This document shows, piece after piece, positions 32,718-40,487 of a stretch of 64,000 bases of DNA. The position numbers and the translations under genes were made by a program. Position 1 is the stretch's first letter, and every line of letters starts with the position of its first letter. The notes under the pieces are model-generated. The model had not been told where the DNA came from. It saw nothing but the letters and a program-made list of their open reading frames with translations, and ran no database searches. Source of the stretch: Streptomyces sp. CC228A (lineage in GTDB: Bacteria; Actinomycetota; Actinomycetes; Streptomycetales; Streptomycetaceae). The stretch is from the NCBI RefSeq assembly GCF_021390935.1, contig NZ_JAJPUI010000002.1, positions 62,001 through 126,000 of the forward strand, read 5' to 3'.

Positions 32718-33212
32718 TCACCAGGAGCGGCGGAACGTCACATGGCCGCCGTCGCGGTCGAACCAGCCCTTGAAGCCCCAGTTGATCCAGCCGCCGTCGC
32801 CCTGGTTGGTGAACCGGCCGGACTCCGCGATCCACAGGCCGTAGTAGATGTTGCCCCACTGGACGTTCGCGTAGAGGCGCTTGCCGTGGAGGCGTTCCTG
32901 GTAGCCCTGGCTGAGGTTCATCAGCATGACGTTGTGTCGGCCGCCCGCCGCGTCGAAGGCCTTGTTGACGGCCTCACGGACGAAGTGGCCCCGGTCGTCG
33001 GTCTTGATGGACCGGATCGCGTCCGCGATGCGGTTGCCGGCCCCGAGCTGGTCCATGGAGACCTTCACGCTGACGCCCTTGGCGGAGGCGGAGGCGGAGG
33101 CGGGGGCGGGGACCGCGCTTGTCGGCCGCTCGGCCGCCTGGGCGGGAAGCGCGCCGCCGAGGACGGCGGCCGAAGTGAGGGCGAGAGCGGCCAGGGTGGT
33201 GCTGCGTCGCAT
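32718..33212 (-). CDS. Secreted protein with C-terminal GDGGWINW cassette, paralogue 1
   Basis: 164 residues. Sec signal MRRSTTLAALALTSAAVLGG ending ALPAQAA. The mature part has a helical half (LGAGNRIADAIRSIKTDDRG), then a beta-like half with YANVQWGNIYYGLWIAESGR. The C-terminal cassette combines NQGDGGWINWGFKGWF and DRDGGHVTFRRSW. Similar Streptomyces proteins are sometimes labelled 'stress protein', which I recall but cannot verify. It lies 275 bases downstream of a paralogue on the same strand. A 17-base inverted repeat (GGTGACGC G GCGTCACC, 32706-32722) spans its stop. Function unknown. Confidence 0.85.
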   Translation of the reverse strand: MRRSTTLAALALTSAAVLGGALPAQAAERPTSAVPAPASASASAKGVSVKVSMDQLGAGNRIADAIRSIKTDDRGHFVREAVNKAFDAAGGRHNVMLMNLSQGYQERLHGKRLYANVQWGNIYYGLWIAESGRFTNQGDGGWINWGFKGWFDRDGGHVTFRRSW

Positions 33213-33487
33213 GGTGTCGCGGTTCCTTTCGGTACGGGGTGCGGTACGGGTACGTGTACGGGTACGGGCATGGGGGCACGTGCGGGCCAGGAGGCGCGTA
33301 CGGGTGAGGGGTTCGGGGCGGGCGGCGGCGGAATGGGCGGCACGACCGGGAGGGGCCGGGCGGGCGCCGTGGGGGCCGGCGGGGTGGCCCGTGCGGGCGG
33401 CGCTGGCGGAGGCGACGTGGTGGGCGGGTTCGGCTGCGGCGACGGATCCCGCCGGGTCGGCGGGTCCCGCCGGATCGGCGGCGCCGG

Positions 33488-33997
33488 TCACCAGGAGCGG
33501 CGGAACGTCACGTGGCCGCCGTCGCGGTCGAACCAGCCGCGGAACGCCCAGTTGATCCAGCCGCCGTCGCCGTGGTTGGTGAACGTGCCGGACTCGAAGA
33601 CGATGACGCGGTAGGTGCCGTGGATGCCGCTGATCCTGGCGTCGTAGACGACGCCCCTGAGGTGCGCGGTATGGCGGTTGGCGTTGTTGATGACCATGAC
33701 GTTGTACCGCTGTCCGGCCTCGTAGAAGGCGCCCTCCATGAGGCTCTTCACATAGCCGCTGCGGTTCTGCTTGCGCTCGATCGCGTCGGTGACGATGCCG
33801 ATGAGCTTCTTGGTGATGTCGAGGATCGCGACGGCGACATCCGCCTTCCCCGCCCGGGCTCCCGCCTGGCCGGTCACCACGCCCTGCGCGGGGGCGGGAC
33901 CGGGCGGCGCGGCGAGCGCGGCGGTCGGCAGGACGAGGCCGGTGAGGACGGCCGAGCTGACGGCGACGGTGGCGATACGCCTGCGGCGCAGGTTCAT
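33488..33997 (-). CDS. Secreted protein with C-terminal GDGGWINW cassette, paralogue 2
   Basis: 169 residues. Sec signal MNLRRRRIATVAVSSAVLTG with cleavage near ALAAPPG. The mature part begins with a low-complexity stretch. A helical half holds VAVAILDITKKLIGIVTDAI, followed by YNVMVINNANRHTAHLRGVV and FESGTFTNHGDGGWINWAFR. The end is GWFDRDGGHVTFRRSW, almost the same as paralogue 1. An AAGGAGAG ribosome site lies about 10 bases before the ATG at 33997. The last about 108 bases are about 92 percent identical to paralogue 1 including silent positions, while upstream parts differ. It is divergent from a LuxR-type regulator. Function unknown. Confidence 0.87.
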   Translation of the reverse strand: MNLRRRRIATVAVSSAVLTGLVLPTAALAAPPGPAPAQGVVTGQAGARAGKADVAVAILDITKKLIGIVTDAIERKQNRSGYVKSLMEGAFYEAGQRYNVMVINNANRHTAHLRGVVYDARISGIHGTYRVIVFESGTFTNHGDGGWINWAFRGWFDRDGGHVTFRRSW

Positions 33998-34093
33998 GAC
34001 GGTTCTCTCCTCTTTCCTTCTCGCGGAGTACCCGGTCCGGCCCGTCGCGCAGGGCAATTCCGCGGGTGGCGGAAAAGCACCCTTCCGGGATAA

Positions 34094-34105
34094 GGACAGC
34101 TGTCC
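34094..34105. promoter_or_regulatory. 12-bp perfect palindrome GGACAGCTGTCC
   Basis: Perfect dyad at 34094-34105 between the start of secreted paralogue 2 (33997, leftward) and the divergent TrmB/LuxR-type regulator (34369). Its distance of about 100 bases from the leftward start suits an operator for that gene. Confidence 0.5.
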
Positions 34106-34127
34106 GGAAAACGCCACCAGGCAACCA

Positions 34128-34155
34128 TTGAGAGCGGTCTCAACTCTCCTAGGAT
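34128..34155 (+). promoter_or_regulatory. Putative promoter with overlapping inverted repeat, upstream of the TrmB/LuxR-type regulator
   Basis: TTGAGA (34128-34133) and TAGGAT (34150-34155) are separated by 16 bases, close to the vegetative sigma consensus. TTGAGA is also the left arm of a perfect inverted repeat with TCTCAA (34138-34143, 4-base spacer), so a regulator bound there would cover the -35 box. The downstream gene starts at 34369, implying a leader of about 200 bases. Confidence 0.55.
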
Positions 34156-34368
34156 GGGCGCGGGGGCAGGGCCTCGCCCTGGTGTACGGACAGACCGAGC
34201 GAGCTTCATGCCATTGCTTCGACTGAACGTGAATTCAGCTCCGGTAATACGGCGGCCGATGTTTTCCGGCGCCTTTTCCCGGCGCCTCAAGAATGCGTGG
34301 GGAACGGACCTCCGGTCCAGGGTCCGCCCCGTTCAGCAAGCGGCCTGGCAGGAAGGTGAGGGGGCACG

Positions 34369-35520
34369 ATGAACACGTTCACGAGTACGCCGTCGGACCT
34401 CGGCGACACGGCCCGGCGGGCCTACGCCCATCTGCTGGAACGGGGCGCGGCGACCCCGGAGTCCGTCCGGGCGGCGCTCGGCGTCTCGCAGCGGCAAGTG
34501 CAGGAGGCGCTGGCGGAGCTGACGGACCACCGGCTCGCCACCGCGGAGGCGGCCGGGGGGATCAGGGCGGTCAGCCCGTACACCGCGGCGGCCGAGCTGA
34601 TCGGCCCGGAGGAGGGCCGGCTGCGGCGGCGGCTGGACGCCCTGGAACGCGCCAGGGCACGCCTTGAGGCCCTGGGGCCGGTGTACGAGCAGGCGCACCG
34701 CCGGCGGCGGGCCCCGGACGCGGTGGAGGTGGTGGGGCCGCACGACCGGGTGGCGCGGCTGGTGGCGGACGCGGCGGCCCGCTGTACCGAGGAGGTGCTG
34801 ACCGCCCGGCCCGTCGGGCACCCGGGGTGCCGGCGGCCCGGCAGCGAGGCGGCCCGCGACCTGGAGCTGCTGGAGCGGGGGGTGCGCCTGCGGGTGCTGT
34901 ACCAGCACACGGCCCGGCACAGCCGGGAGGCGCAGCGGTACGCCGAGGAGGTGGGCGGTGCGGGGGCGGAGATCCGCACCCTCGGCGGGCTGTTCGGACG
35001 CCTGCTGGTGTTCGACGGCGCGGCGGCGTTCCTGCCCGTGCCGGACGACCCCGAGGCGACCGCGGTGGTGCGGGAACCGTCCGTGGTGGCGTTCCTCGCG
35101 GCGGTGTTCGGGCACCTGTGGCACATGGCGGAGCCGTTCGCCCCTTCGTACTCGAAGGCCACCGAGAGCTGTCTGCGGGAGGCTGTCGTCCGGTGGCTGG
35201 TCTCGGGGGCGAAGGACGAGGTGATCGCCCGCAAGCTCGGCATGTCGCTGCGGACCTGCCGCAGGCGCGTGTCGGAGCTCATGGAGGAGCTCGGCGCGAC
35301 CAGCCGCTTCCAGGCGGGCTTCCTGCTCGCCCGGCAGGCCGCGGCCGGGCCCGTGGAGGCGCCGCCGCACACGGCCGCGGGGCCGTCGTCCGCCGCGCCT
35401 CCGGTCTCGGAGGGCGCGCCCGCGGCCGCGCAGGCACCGCGCCTGGCCACGGGGACGCCCCCGGCCGGCGCCGGTTCCCTCCCGGACGCGGGGACGCCTC
35501 CGCCCCTGGGCCCTCGCTGA
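34369..35520 (+). CDS. TrmB/LuxR-type transcriptional regulator
   Basis: 383 residues. The N-terminal helix-turn-helix domain is of TrmB type (RAYAHLLERGAATPESVRAA and VSQRQVQEALAELTDHRLAT). A middle sensor-like domain shows VRLRVLYQHTARHSREAQRY. The C-terminal LuxR-type helix-turn-helix contains SGAKDEVIARKLGMSLRTCR near residues 278-310. The last 60 residues are a disordered Ala/Pro tail. A GGAAGGTGAGGGG ribosome site precedes the ATG. It is divergent from the two secreted paralogues, so their control is a natural guess (inference). This domain order is common among Streptomyces orphan regulators. Confidence 0.88.
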   Translation: MNTFTSTPSDLGDTARRAYAHLLERGAATPESVRAALGVSQRQVQEALAELTDHRLATAEAAGGIRAVSPYTAAAELIGPEEGRLRRRLDALERARARLEALGPVYEQAHRRRRAPDAVEVVGPHDRVARLVADAAARCTEEVLTARPVGHPGCRRPGSEAARDLELLERGVRLRVLYQHTARHSREAQRYAEEVGGAGAEIRTLGGLFGRLLVFDGAAAFLPVPDDPEATAVVREPSVVAFLAAVFGHLWHMAEPFAPSYSKATESCLREAVVRWLVSGAKDEVIARKLGMSLRTCRRRVSELMEELGATSRFQAGFLLARQAAAGPVEAPPHTAAGPSSAAPPVSEGAPAAAQAPRLATGTPPAGAGSLPDAGTPPPLGPR

Positions 35521-35559
35521 TCACGGATGCGCCCCCGGACCCGGCCCCGGGCGGCACCC

Positions 35560-35760
35560 TCTGAGGCCGAGGTCCTCCCCAGGGGCAGCAGGCGCGGCAG
35601 GCACGGCACGCAGGCCCAGCCGGGGCAGCGGCAGGCCCAGCCAGGGACAGCAGGCGCGGCAGGCACGGCAGGCGAGGACGGCGATGACGGCGAGGCAGAC
35701 AGGCCCTGCCAGGGCGGCGGCAGGCACGGCAGCGAGCCCGGAATGCCGGCAAAGGACGGT
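35560..35760. repeat. Degenerate GGCAGGC-type repeats, with a 62-nt tandem duplication
   Basis: The stretch GCAGGCGCGGCAGGCACGGC occurs near 35588 and again near 35650, 62 bases apart, with CAGGCCCAGCC words between. This fills the gap 35521-35925 between the regulator and gabT, where I see no gene. Confidence 0.65.
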
Positions 35761-35925
35761 ACGGCCGGCGAGGACGGCGCACGCGGGCGCGCGCGCTATG
35801 TCCGCGGCGGACAACGGGATCCGCCGCACCACTCCCGAACGGCGCATGCCCGGTCGGCCTGCCCGGGCCTAGCCTGCGGGAGAAAGTAGAGACATAGCGT
35901 CCGTAAGCACCCCCAGGAGCCCCGC

Positions 35926-37260
35926 ATGACCGAAATCCCGCAGGAGCGCCGCGTCGTCACCGCCATTCCCGGCCCGAAGTCGCAGGAGCTTCAGGCACGC
36001 CGCGTCTCCGCGGTCGCCGCAGGCGTGGGCTCCGTGCTGCCGGTGTTCACCGCCCGCGCCGGCGGCGGCATCATCGAGGACGTCGACGGCAACCGCCTGA
36101 TCGACTTCGGCTCCGGCATCGCCGTGACCTCCGTCGGCGCCTCCGCCGAGGCCGTCGTGCGCCGCGCCTCCGCGCAGCTCGCCGACTTCACGCACACCTG
36201 CTTCATGGTCACCCCGTACGAGGGCTACGTGGAGGTCGCGGAGGCGCTCGCCGAGCTGACCCCGGGCGACCACGCCAAGAAGTCGGCGCTGTTCAACAGC
36301 GGCGCCGAGGCCGTCGAGAACGCCGTCAAGATCGCCCGTGCCCACACCAAGCGCCAGGCGGTCGTCGTCTTCGACCACGGCTACCACGGCCGCACCAACC
36401 TCACGATGGCGCTGACGGCGAAGAACATGCCGTACAAGCACGGCTTCGGCCCGTTCGCGCCCGAGGTGTACCGGGTGCCGGTGGCGTACGGCTACCGCTG
36501 GCCGACCGGCCCGGAGAACTGCGGTCCCGAGGCCGCCAAGCAGGCCATCGACCAGATCACCAAGCAGGTCGGCGCGGAGAACGTGGCCGCGATCATCATC
36601 GAGCCGGTCCTCGGCGAGGGCGGCTTCATCGAGCCGGCGAAGGGCTTCCTGCCGGAGATCGTGAAGTTCGCCAACGACAACGGCATCGTCTTCGTCGCCG
36701 ACGAGATCCAGTCCGGGTTCTGCCGCACCGGCCAGTGGTTCGCGTGCGAGGACGAGGGCATCGTCCCGGACCTGATCACCACCGCCAAGGGCATCGCGGG
36801 CGGTCTGCCGCTGGCCGCGGTGACCGGCCGCGCCGAGATCATGGACGCCGCGCACGCGGGCGGCCTCGGCGGCACCTACGGCGGCAACCCGGTGGCCTGC
36901 GCCGGTGCGCTCGGCGCCATCGAGACGATGAAGGAGCTCGACCTCAACGGCAAGGCGAAGCGCATCGAGGAGGTCATGAAGGGCCGCCTCGCCGCCATGC
37001 AGGAGAAGTACGAGATCATCGGTGACATCCGGGGCCGCGGCGCGATGATCGCGATCGAGCTGGTGAAGGACCCGGCGGCCAAGGAGCCGAACCCGGAGGC
37101 CGCCGCCGCGCTGGCGAAGGCCTGCCACGCGGAGGGCCTGCTCGTGCTGACCTGCGGCACCTACGGCAACGTGCTGCGCTTCCTGCCGCCGCTGGTCATC
37201 GGCGAGGACCTGCTGAACGAGGGCCTCGACATCATCGAGGGCGCGTTCGCCCGCGTCTGA
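35926..37260 (+). CDS. gabT: 4-aminobutyrate (GABA) aminotransferase
   Basis: 444 residues. PLP class III transaminase that moves the amino group of GABA to 2-oxoglutarate, giving succinate semialdehyde. VTSVGASAEAVVRRASAQLA, the cofactor aspartate in VADEIQSGF (Asp259) and the Schiff-base lysine in TTAKGIAGGLPLAAV (Lys288) are all present; FNSGAEAVENAVKIAR binds the phosphate. An AGGAG ribosome site is about 10 bases upstream. With the polyamine genes further right it supplies the last steps from putrescine toward the TCA cycle. Transcribed alone. Confidence 0.95.
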   Translation: MTEIPQERRVVTAIPGPKSQELQARRVSAVAAGVGSVLPVFTARAGGGIIEDVDGNRLIDFGSGIAVTSVGASAEAVVRRASAQLADFTHTCFMVTPYEGYVEVAEALAELTPGDHAKKSALFNSGAEAVENAVKIARAHTKRQAVVVFDHGYHGRTNLTMALTAKNMPYKHGFGPFAPEVYRVPVAYGYRWPTGPENCGPEAAKQAIDQITKQVGAENVAAIIIEPVLGEGGFIEPAKGFLPEIVKFANDNGIVFVADEIQSGFCRTGQWFACEDEGIVPDLITTAKGIAGGLPLAAVTGRAEIMDAAHAGGLGGTYGGNPVACAGALGAIETMKELDLNGKAKRIEEVMKGRLAAMQEKYEIIGDIRGRGAMIAIELVKDPAAKEPNPEAAAALAKACHAEGLLVLTCGTYGNVLRFLPPLVIGEDLLNEGLDIIEGAFARV

Positions 37261-37330
37261 GGAATCCCCCGGCCGGTCGGCCGGACCGTGCCCGCGGGCC
37301 GGTGACCGGCGGGTACGTGAAGAAGCTGTG

Positions 37331-37370
37331 GGGGGCCGATGGCGGGTTGGAAAGCCGGCTGTCGGCCCCC
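37331..37370 (+). terminator. Possible terminator after gabT
   Basis: GGGGGCCGA (37331-37339) can pair with TCGGCCCCC (37362-37370). A smaller CCGGCC/GGCCGG hairpin sits at about 37269-37284. Neither has a U tract, so this is a weak call. Confidence 0.4.
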
Positions 37371-37397
37371 CTCCCGTGTGTCGTACGGTCGTGGTGG

Positions 37398-38204
37398 ATG
37401 AGAGAAGAACCCCGCTCGCAGGAGACTGCGGGCGGCACCAGGCAGGGGCCTCCCCAGCCCCGTCCTGGGCGTGCCTCAGCGCACACCGCCGGCGCTTCCA
37501 GCTCCGGCACTCCTCACCGATCGGACCGTCGCCCGCCCCACACCCCCCGGGGCGCGCGGCTGCACACCGGTCCAGGCGGCCGCCCCGGAACACTCCCCCC
37601 TGTTCCTGGGCGGCCGGCTTCCGTTTCCGCCGTTCTCCTGCTGTGCGGGTTCGCACTGGTCACCTGGCAGGTCGCCGTCCGGGGCCCGCTGCTGCGGCTG
37701 GACGAGCGCGCCGGGCGCCTGCTCGCCGGGCGCGGGCCTGCCTGGCTCACCGAGGCCGGTGCGGATCTCGGCGGGCTGCCCGTCGCGCTGCCGGTGCTGC
37801 TGGCCGCCATGGTCTACGCGGTGGGGCGCGGCCGCCGGGCCCACGCGCTGTACGCGGGCGCGGCCATGGTCCTCGTCCCCGCCCTGGTCGTGCCGCTGAA
37901 GCTGCTGCTCGCCCGGCCGGGGCCGCTGACGGAGGCGGCCGGCTACTACCCGTCGGGGCACACGGCCACCGCCCTCGTCGCGTACTGCGGGGCTGCGCTG
38001 CTGGTGCACCGGCGCCTGCTGCTGCCGGTCGCCGCCGCCGCGGTCGCGGCGACGGGGTGCGGTCTCGTCCTGCGGGGCTACCACTGGCCGTTGGACGTGG
38101 TGGGCAGCGTGCTGCTGTTCAGCGGGCTGGGGCTGTTGCTGCGGGCGGTACGCGGCCGTCGAAGCTCCGCGAGGGCCTCCGGCCGCCGAAGCGGTCCGGT
38201 CTGA
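37398..38204 (+). CDS. PAP2-family (type 2 phosphatidic acid) phosphatase
   Basis: 268 residues from the ATG at 37398 (a start at 37302 is also open). A disordered N-terminal 75 residues is followed by five or six membrane helices. The three family motifs are KLLLARPG, YPSGHTATALVAY with the catalytic-type histidine, and LRGYHWPLDVVGSVLLF. It acts at the membrane on lipid phosphates such as undecaprenyl pyrophosphate or phosphatidate; the substrate is unknown. It follows gabT at some distance and converges with the next gene. Confidence 0.9.
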   Translation: MREEPRSQETAGGTRQGPPQPRPGRASAHTAGASSSGTPHRSDRRPPHTPRGARLHTGPGGRPGTLPPVPGRPASVSAVLLLCGFALVTWQVAVRGPLLRLDERAGRLLAGRGPAWLTEAGADLGGLPVALPVLLAAMVYAVGRGRRAHALYAGAAMVLVPALVVPLKLLLARPGPLTEAAGYYPSGHTATALVAYCGAALLVHRRLLLPVAAAAVAATGCGLVLRGYHWPLDVVGSVLLFSGLGLLLRAVRGRRSSARASGRRSGPV

Positions 38205-38509
38205 CCCCCGCTCCGCCCGGCGGCGGCCTGCAGACCCGGCTGCCCTCCGCCACCGGCCGCCCGGCCCACTTCACCCCCGGCGGCCTCCTCCGCCGTTCCC
38301 GACCCGTGTCACCCCCAGCCGCCTCCGCCGCTGCCCGTGCGACCGGTTGCACCCCCAGCCGCCCACCCCGCCGGCCCTCCCGGCCCGTTTCGCCCGGCGG
38401 TCGCCTCTTGCCGCCTCACCGCCTCCGCCGTCGCCTCCGACTACGTCACCGCCTCCGGCGCCGACTGCTGCCGCCTCGCCGCCTCCGCCGTCGGGTGCGT
38501 CCCCGCCGC
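38205..38509. other. Gene-free gap with GCCGCCTCCGCC micro-repeats
   Basis: About 300 bases between two convergent genes. It is filled by short irregular words such as GCCTCCGCCGTCG and CACCCCCAGCCGCC. No hairpin stands out and no frame looks coding. Confidence 0.5.
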
Positions 38510-39298
38510 TCAGCCCGTCCCGCCCGTGCCGCCGCCGTTCCCCTCCCCGCCGTCGCCGTGTGCGTCCCCGCCGCTTCGAACGGTGCCGCCCGTGCCGTCT
38601 TCGGCGTGCTCGCGCGGGTGCTTTCCGCCCTCCGCGGGTGCGTCCCCGCCCCGGTCGTCGGCGGGGTCGTCCCCGGCGACGCGACCGCCGCCCCCGTGCC
38701 CGGGGCGCGCCCCGGCCCCGCCCCCGTGCCCGGGGCTGCCGGCCCCGTTCCGGGCCCGGTGCCCGGGGCGCCCTGCCGCGGTCCCGCCCTCGGCGCTGCG
38801 GGTGTGCCCGGCGAGGCTGCCGGCCGCCTCGTGCAGGGCCAGTTCCAGCAGCACGGGATCCGTGAGGGTGCCGGCGCCGTCCGGCAGCACCAGCCAGCGC
38901 ACTCCGCCGGTGGTCCTCCCCGGGTACGGCACCACGATCCAGGTGCCCCGGCCGGCGGTGCGCACCCCCGTACCCACCCAGCGGGCCGCGGTGCCCGGCG
39001 GGACGAAGAAGCCCATGCGCGCGTCGCCGAAGTCCGCGAGGACCGGGCCGGGCCGGCCGACGAGGCGCTGGAGCACGTCGAGCGTCGGGTAGCCGAGCCT
39101 GCCCGGGATGATCAGCACGTCCCAGCGCCGCCCGGCCGGCAGCAGCGCGACCCCCGTCGGACTGCGCTCCCACTCCCACCGGCAGGCGTCCGGGTCCGGT
39201 GCCACCGACACCAGCCACTCCACCGCCGCCCTGGCCTCTGGTGTCCTCGCCCCGGCCGAGCCGGAGCCGGACGTTCCCGAAGCCCCCGAACCTGTCAT
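38510..39298 (-). CDS. Bifunctional primase/polymerase N-terminal-like protein (actinobacterial)
   Basis: 262 residues from the ATG at 39298 (MTGSGASGTSGSGSAGARTP). The conserved part is the first 150 residues: ARAAVEWLVSVAPDPDACRW, SPTGVALLPAGRRWDVLIIP, and PVLADFGDARMGFFVPPGTA followed by GTWIVVPYPGRTTGGVRWLV. I recall such proteins being annotated with the Prim-Pol N-terminal domain. The catalytic acidic triad of active primases is not obvious, so enzymatic activity is uncertain. The last 110 residues are Gly/Ala-rich and probably disordered. A near-inverted repeat CCCTGTGA/TCACACAGGG lies upstream at about 39341-39366. Confidence 0.72.
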   Translation of the reverse strand: MTGSGASGTSGSGSAGARTPEARAAVEWLVSVAPDPDACRWEWERSPTGVALLPAGRRWDVLIIPGRLGYPTLDVLQRLVGRPGPVLADFGDARMGFFVPPGTAARWVGTGVRTAGRGTWIVVPYPGRTTGGVRWLVLPDGAGTLTDPVLLELALHEAAGSLAGHTRSAEGGTAAGRPGHRARNGAGSPGHGGGAGARPGHGGGGRVAGDDPADDRGGDAPAEGGKHPREHAEDGTGGTVRSGGDAHGDGGEGNGGGTGGTG

Positions 39299-39682
39299 CG
39301 CGCACAGCCTCCCTGTCCGTCTGCGGACGTGTGTGACTGCCCCTGTGAGCAGTGCGTTCACACAGGGAGAGGGGGGTGGCCGCGGATCATTACGCGGGTT
39401 GGGAGACCACGAAGGAGTGAACGGGCTCACGGGGGCGCACAGCGGGCGCGGCAAGCGTGGTGAGAGGTTTCACCCGCGCGTGCGCACGCCTTCTCCCAGG
39501 GTTCTGTTCAGCGGGGTTCCGTGGCTGCATACTGAGCTCCTCGCCCCGGTGCCGCATCGGTTCAGCCCGCCCGTGCACACCCGTCGGTGACACGGACGGC
39601 CCCGCCCGGCGAGCCTCTCCCTCACTCGCGCGCCGCGACGCCGGCGCGGGAGCTCCCCTGCTCGTGAAAGACCGATGTTCCG

Positions 39683-40423
39683 TTGCCAGTACCTGTTGTC
39701 CTCGACGGGCGCACGGTGCGCCTGGAGCCGCTGGCCATGTGCCACGCGGAGGGCCTCGCCCAGGCCGGTGCTCAGGATCGTGCCGCGTACGCCTTCACCC
39801 CGGTGCCCGACGGGCCCGAGGCGGCGCGCGACTACATCGCCCGGGCGCTGGGCGATCAGGCGGCGGGGCGCGCCCTGCCGTTCGCGATGCTCAGCGCCGC
39901 CGACGGGCGGGTGATCGGTTCCACCCGGTTCGTCGAACTGGACTACTGGCGGGGGCCGATGGTGTGGCCGCCGGTCACGGGCGTACCGTTCGGGGATCCC
40001 GTCACGGCGGTGCCGGACGCCGCCGAGATCGGCAACACGTGGATCGCGGCGAGCGCCCGGGGCACGGGCGCCAACACGGAGGCGAAGCTGCTCATGTTCG
40101 CCCACGCCTTCGAGACGTGGGGCGTGCGGCGGATCTCGCTGCGCGCCGACGCCCGCAACAGCCGGTCGCGGACGGCGATCGAGCGGCTCGGCGCCACCTG
40201 CGAGGGCGTGCGGCGGGCGCACTCGCGCGGGCTGGACGGGGTGGTGCGCGACACGGCGTTCTACTCGGTACTGCGCGAGGAGTGGCCGACCGTCCGGTCC
40301 ATCATCGAGCTGCGGCTGTCGGCGGGGCACGAGGTGCGGCTGCTCGCCCCGTCCTTCCCTGCGCCGGATCGGCACCCGCACGGCGACCCGGACGCGGCGG
40401 CGAGCCGGCTCATGCCCGCCTGA
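39683..40423 (+). CDS. GNAT family acetyltransferase (RimJ/RimL type)
   Basis: 246 residues from a TTG at 39683 (reads MPVPVVLDGRTVRLEPLAMC). The fold resembles RimJ/RimL acetyltransferases: DGRVIGSTRFVELD, IGNTWIAASARGTGANTEAK and ISLRADARNSRSRTAIERLG. It may N-acetylate a ribosomal protein terminus or a small molecule. The upstream 384 bases contain no other gene. It converges with the PP2C gene. Confidence 0.88.
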   Translation: MPVPVVLDGRTVRLEPLAMCHAEGLAQAGAQDRAAYAFTPVPDGPEAARDYIARALGDQAAGRALPFAMLSAADGRVIGSTRFVELDYWRGPMVWPPVTGVPFGDPVTAVPDAAEIGNTWIAASARGTGANTEAKLLMFAHAFETWGVRRISLRADARNSRSRTAIERLGATCEGVRRAHSRGLDGVVRDTAFYSVLREEWPTVRSIIELRLSAGHEVRLLAPSFPAPDRHPHGDPDAAASRLMPA

Positions 40424-40487
40424 CGCCCGGCTGCCGGGCCCGGGGCACGGTCGCTGCCACACGCCGTGCACGCCGCGTGCGCTACGG

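Noticed and set aside
33234..33275. GGTACG microsatellite as a regulatory element
   Set aside because: Short and irregular (GTACGG/GTACGT words) in the gap between the two secreted genes; I could not tie it to a promoter.
40425..40439. Terminator between the GNAT and PP2C genes
   Set aside because: GCCCGG-CTG-CCGGGC is only a 6-bp stem, which is expected by chance at this GC content.
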